From NCBI GenBank assembly GCA_019912965.1, contig JAIOHM010000236.1:1-64000 (forward strand): a stretch of DNA of 64,000 nt, in the 5' to 3' direction. The stretch is from Anaerolineae bacterium. GTDB lineage: Bacteria; Chloroflexota; Anaerolineae; Aggregatilineales; Phototrophicaceae. The notes below the pieces were generated by a model that was not told the DNA's origin, searched no databases, and was given only the letters and a program-made list of their open reading frames with translations. Below are positions 63,460 to 64,000 of the stretch, piece by piece (the stretch's first letter is position 1; the number at the start of each line of letters is the position of its first letter). The position numbers were made by a program, and so were the translations under genes.

Positions 63460-64000
63460 TCAATTCAGTTTTACAATCCTGAAGCCTCGAAGGAAATTTC
63501 GATCTTGTGGATACCCACCAGAACGATGTGTAATCGTTAGGAGTGAAGGATCATCATAATATGAACCACCCCGCAGCAATCGCAAGCCGCTTTGCGATAC
63601 ATCAACGCTTTCTGTTCCCCAGCCATTCAGGCACCATTCCCAAACATTTCCACTCATGTGCATAACCCCAAATGGACTGCTCCCGGATGAATACAGGGTA
63701 ACAGGCGATGTACCTTTCCGATCAGCGCTGCATCGTGCAGCGTCGAATTCATTTCCCCATGGATACTTGCGATAAGTATCGCCTTGCGCTGCTCGCTGCC
63801 ACTGCTGTTCGGTTGGCAGTGAAATTGTCTCTCCGGTAAAGGCACTTAACCATACACAAAAAGCCATCCCCTCGTACCATGTTACATTCGTTCTCGGACG
63901 ATCATTACCGGGAAATGTGGTTGGCTGCGGTTCCTGATTTTTTACACGCCAGTCCCGCGCATCTGCGGAAAAATCCCACCATTGGGGATTTGAATAACCA
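63460..64000 (-). CDS. SUMF1/FGE-sulfatase-domain protein, 5' end cut by the window
   Basis: The frame stays open beyond the ORF-track start at 63867 to the window edge, adding NPQWWDFSADARDWRVKNQEPQ and then NDRPRTNVTWYEGMAFCVWLS. Family features include SLPTEQQWQRAAQGDTYRKYPWGNEFD, SPFGVMHMSGNVWEWCLNGW, LLRGGSYYDD and FLRGFRIVK. In true formylglycine-generating enzymes an active-site Cys lies between RGGSW and GFR; here that segment (PSLLTITHRSGGYPQD) has none. It is therefore probably a binding or non-FGE member. Confidence 0.9.
   Translation of the reverse strand, partial: GYSNPQWWDFSADARDWRVKNQEPQPTTFPGNDRPRTNVTWYEGMAFCVWLSAFTGETISLPTEQQWQRAAQGDTYRKYPWGNEFDAARCSADRKGTSPVTLYSSGSSPFGVMHMSGNVWEWCLNGWGTESVDVSQSGLRLLRGGSYYDDPSLLTITHRSGGYPQDRNFLRGFRIVKLN

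Overview
The window looks like a chromosomal stretch from a bacterium of the phylum Chloroflexota, probably Anaerolineae or a neighbouring class. This is inferred from gene content, not from a marker tree. The pointers are: many large multi-pass glycosyltransferase-C (GT-C) type membrane proteins; lipoproteins with Thr/Pro-rich spacers; a Tad/Flp gene set with CpaB and a receiver-MinD type CpaE; NHL, LysM and FlgD-Ig surface proteins; and a DegS/DegU-like pair. No rRNA, tRNA, CRISPR array or insertion sequence was recognised. Coding density is high and no gap without a gene exceeds about 270 bases.

Layout. (1) 1-18219 is almost entirely minus-strand: ten large membrane proteins (GT-C-like, YfhO-like, an O-antigen-ligase-like protein with TPRs), a polyprenyl-phosphate sugar-1-phosphate transferase and one small TPR/DUF4177-like protein. 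A single plus-strand membrane gene (9764-10873) interrupts the block. It reads as a surface-glycan or glycolipid assembly region. (2) 18376-21755 (+) encodes a coiled-coil zinc-ribbon protein and an anchored NACHT-like NTPase with HEAT repeats. (3) 21752-24518 (-) is a lipoprotein, a DUF167 protein and the YggT-YggS-PgeF set with 4-base overlaps. (4) 24787-34211 (+) holds a NarL/DegU-type regulator and DegS-like kinase, then cpaB-tadZ-tadA-tadB-tadC, comF and long-form hpf. (5) 34246-38380 (-) has two GT2 glycosyltransferases, a PhnD-like lipoprotein and a FlgD-Ig protein. (6) 38518-48373 (+) carries lon, an AlbA_2-type regulator, a PfkB sugar kinase, two lipoproteins (LysM; TolB-like propeller), a methyltransferase, fabG and a HIT protein. 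(7) 48421-64000 mixes strands: DsbA-like protein, M4-like metallopeptidase, aconitase, DinB-like protein, a two-domain RNase H, aminotransferase, M14 carboxypeptidase, cystathionine beta-synthase-like enzyme, pseudouridine synthase, NHL protein, a small membrane protein and a truncated SUMF1-type protein.

The most unusual items are: a tandem RNase HI whose second domain has lost all four catalytic carboxylates; palindromic repeats inserted in frame in two membrane-protein genes; a 43-nt repeat pair whose stem is conserved while its loop diverges; hairpins on both sides of tadA; a DegS-like kinase with a degenerate N-box; and a membrane-anchored NACHT/HEAT protein. No single gene set could be called a new system from sequence alone. 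The GT-C block and the NACHT/HEAT pair are the best candidates for undescribed biology.
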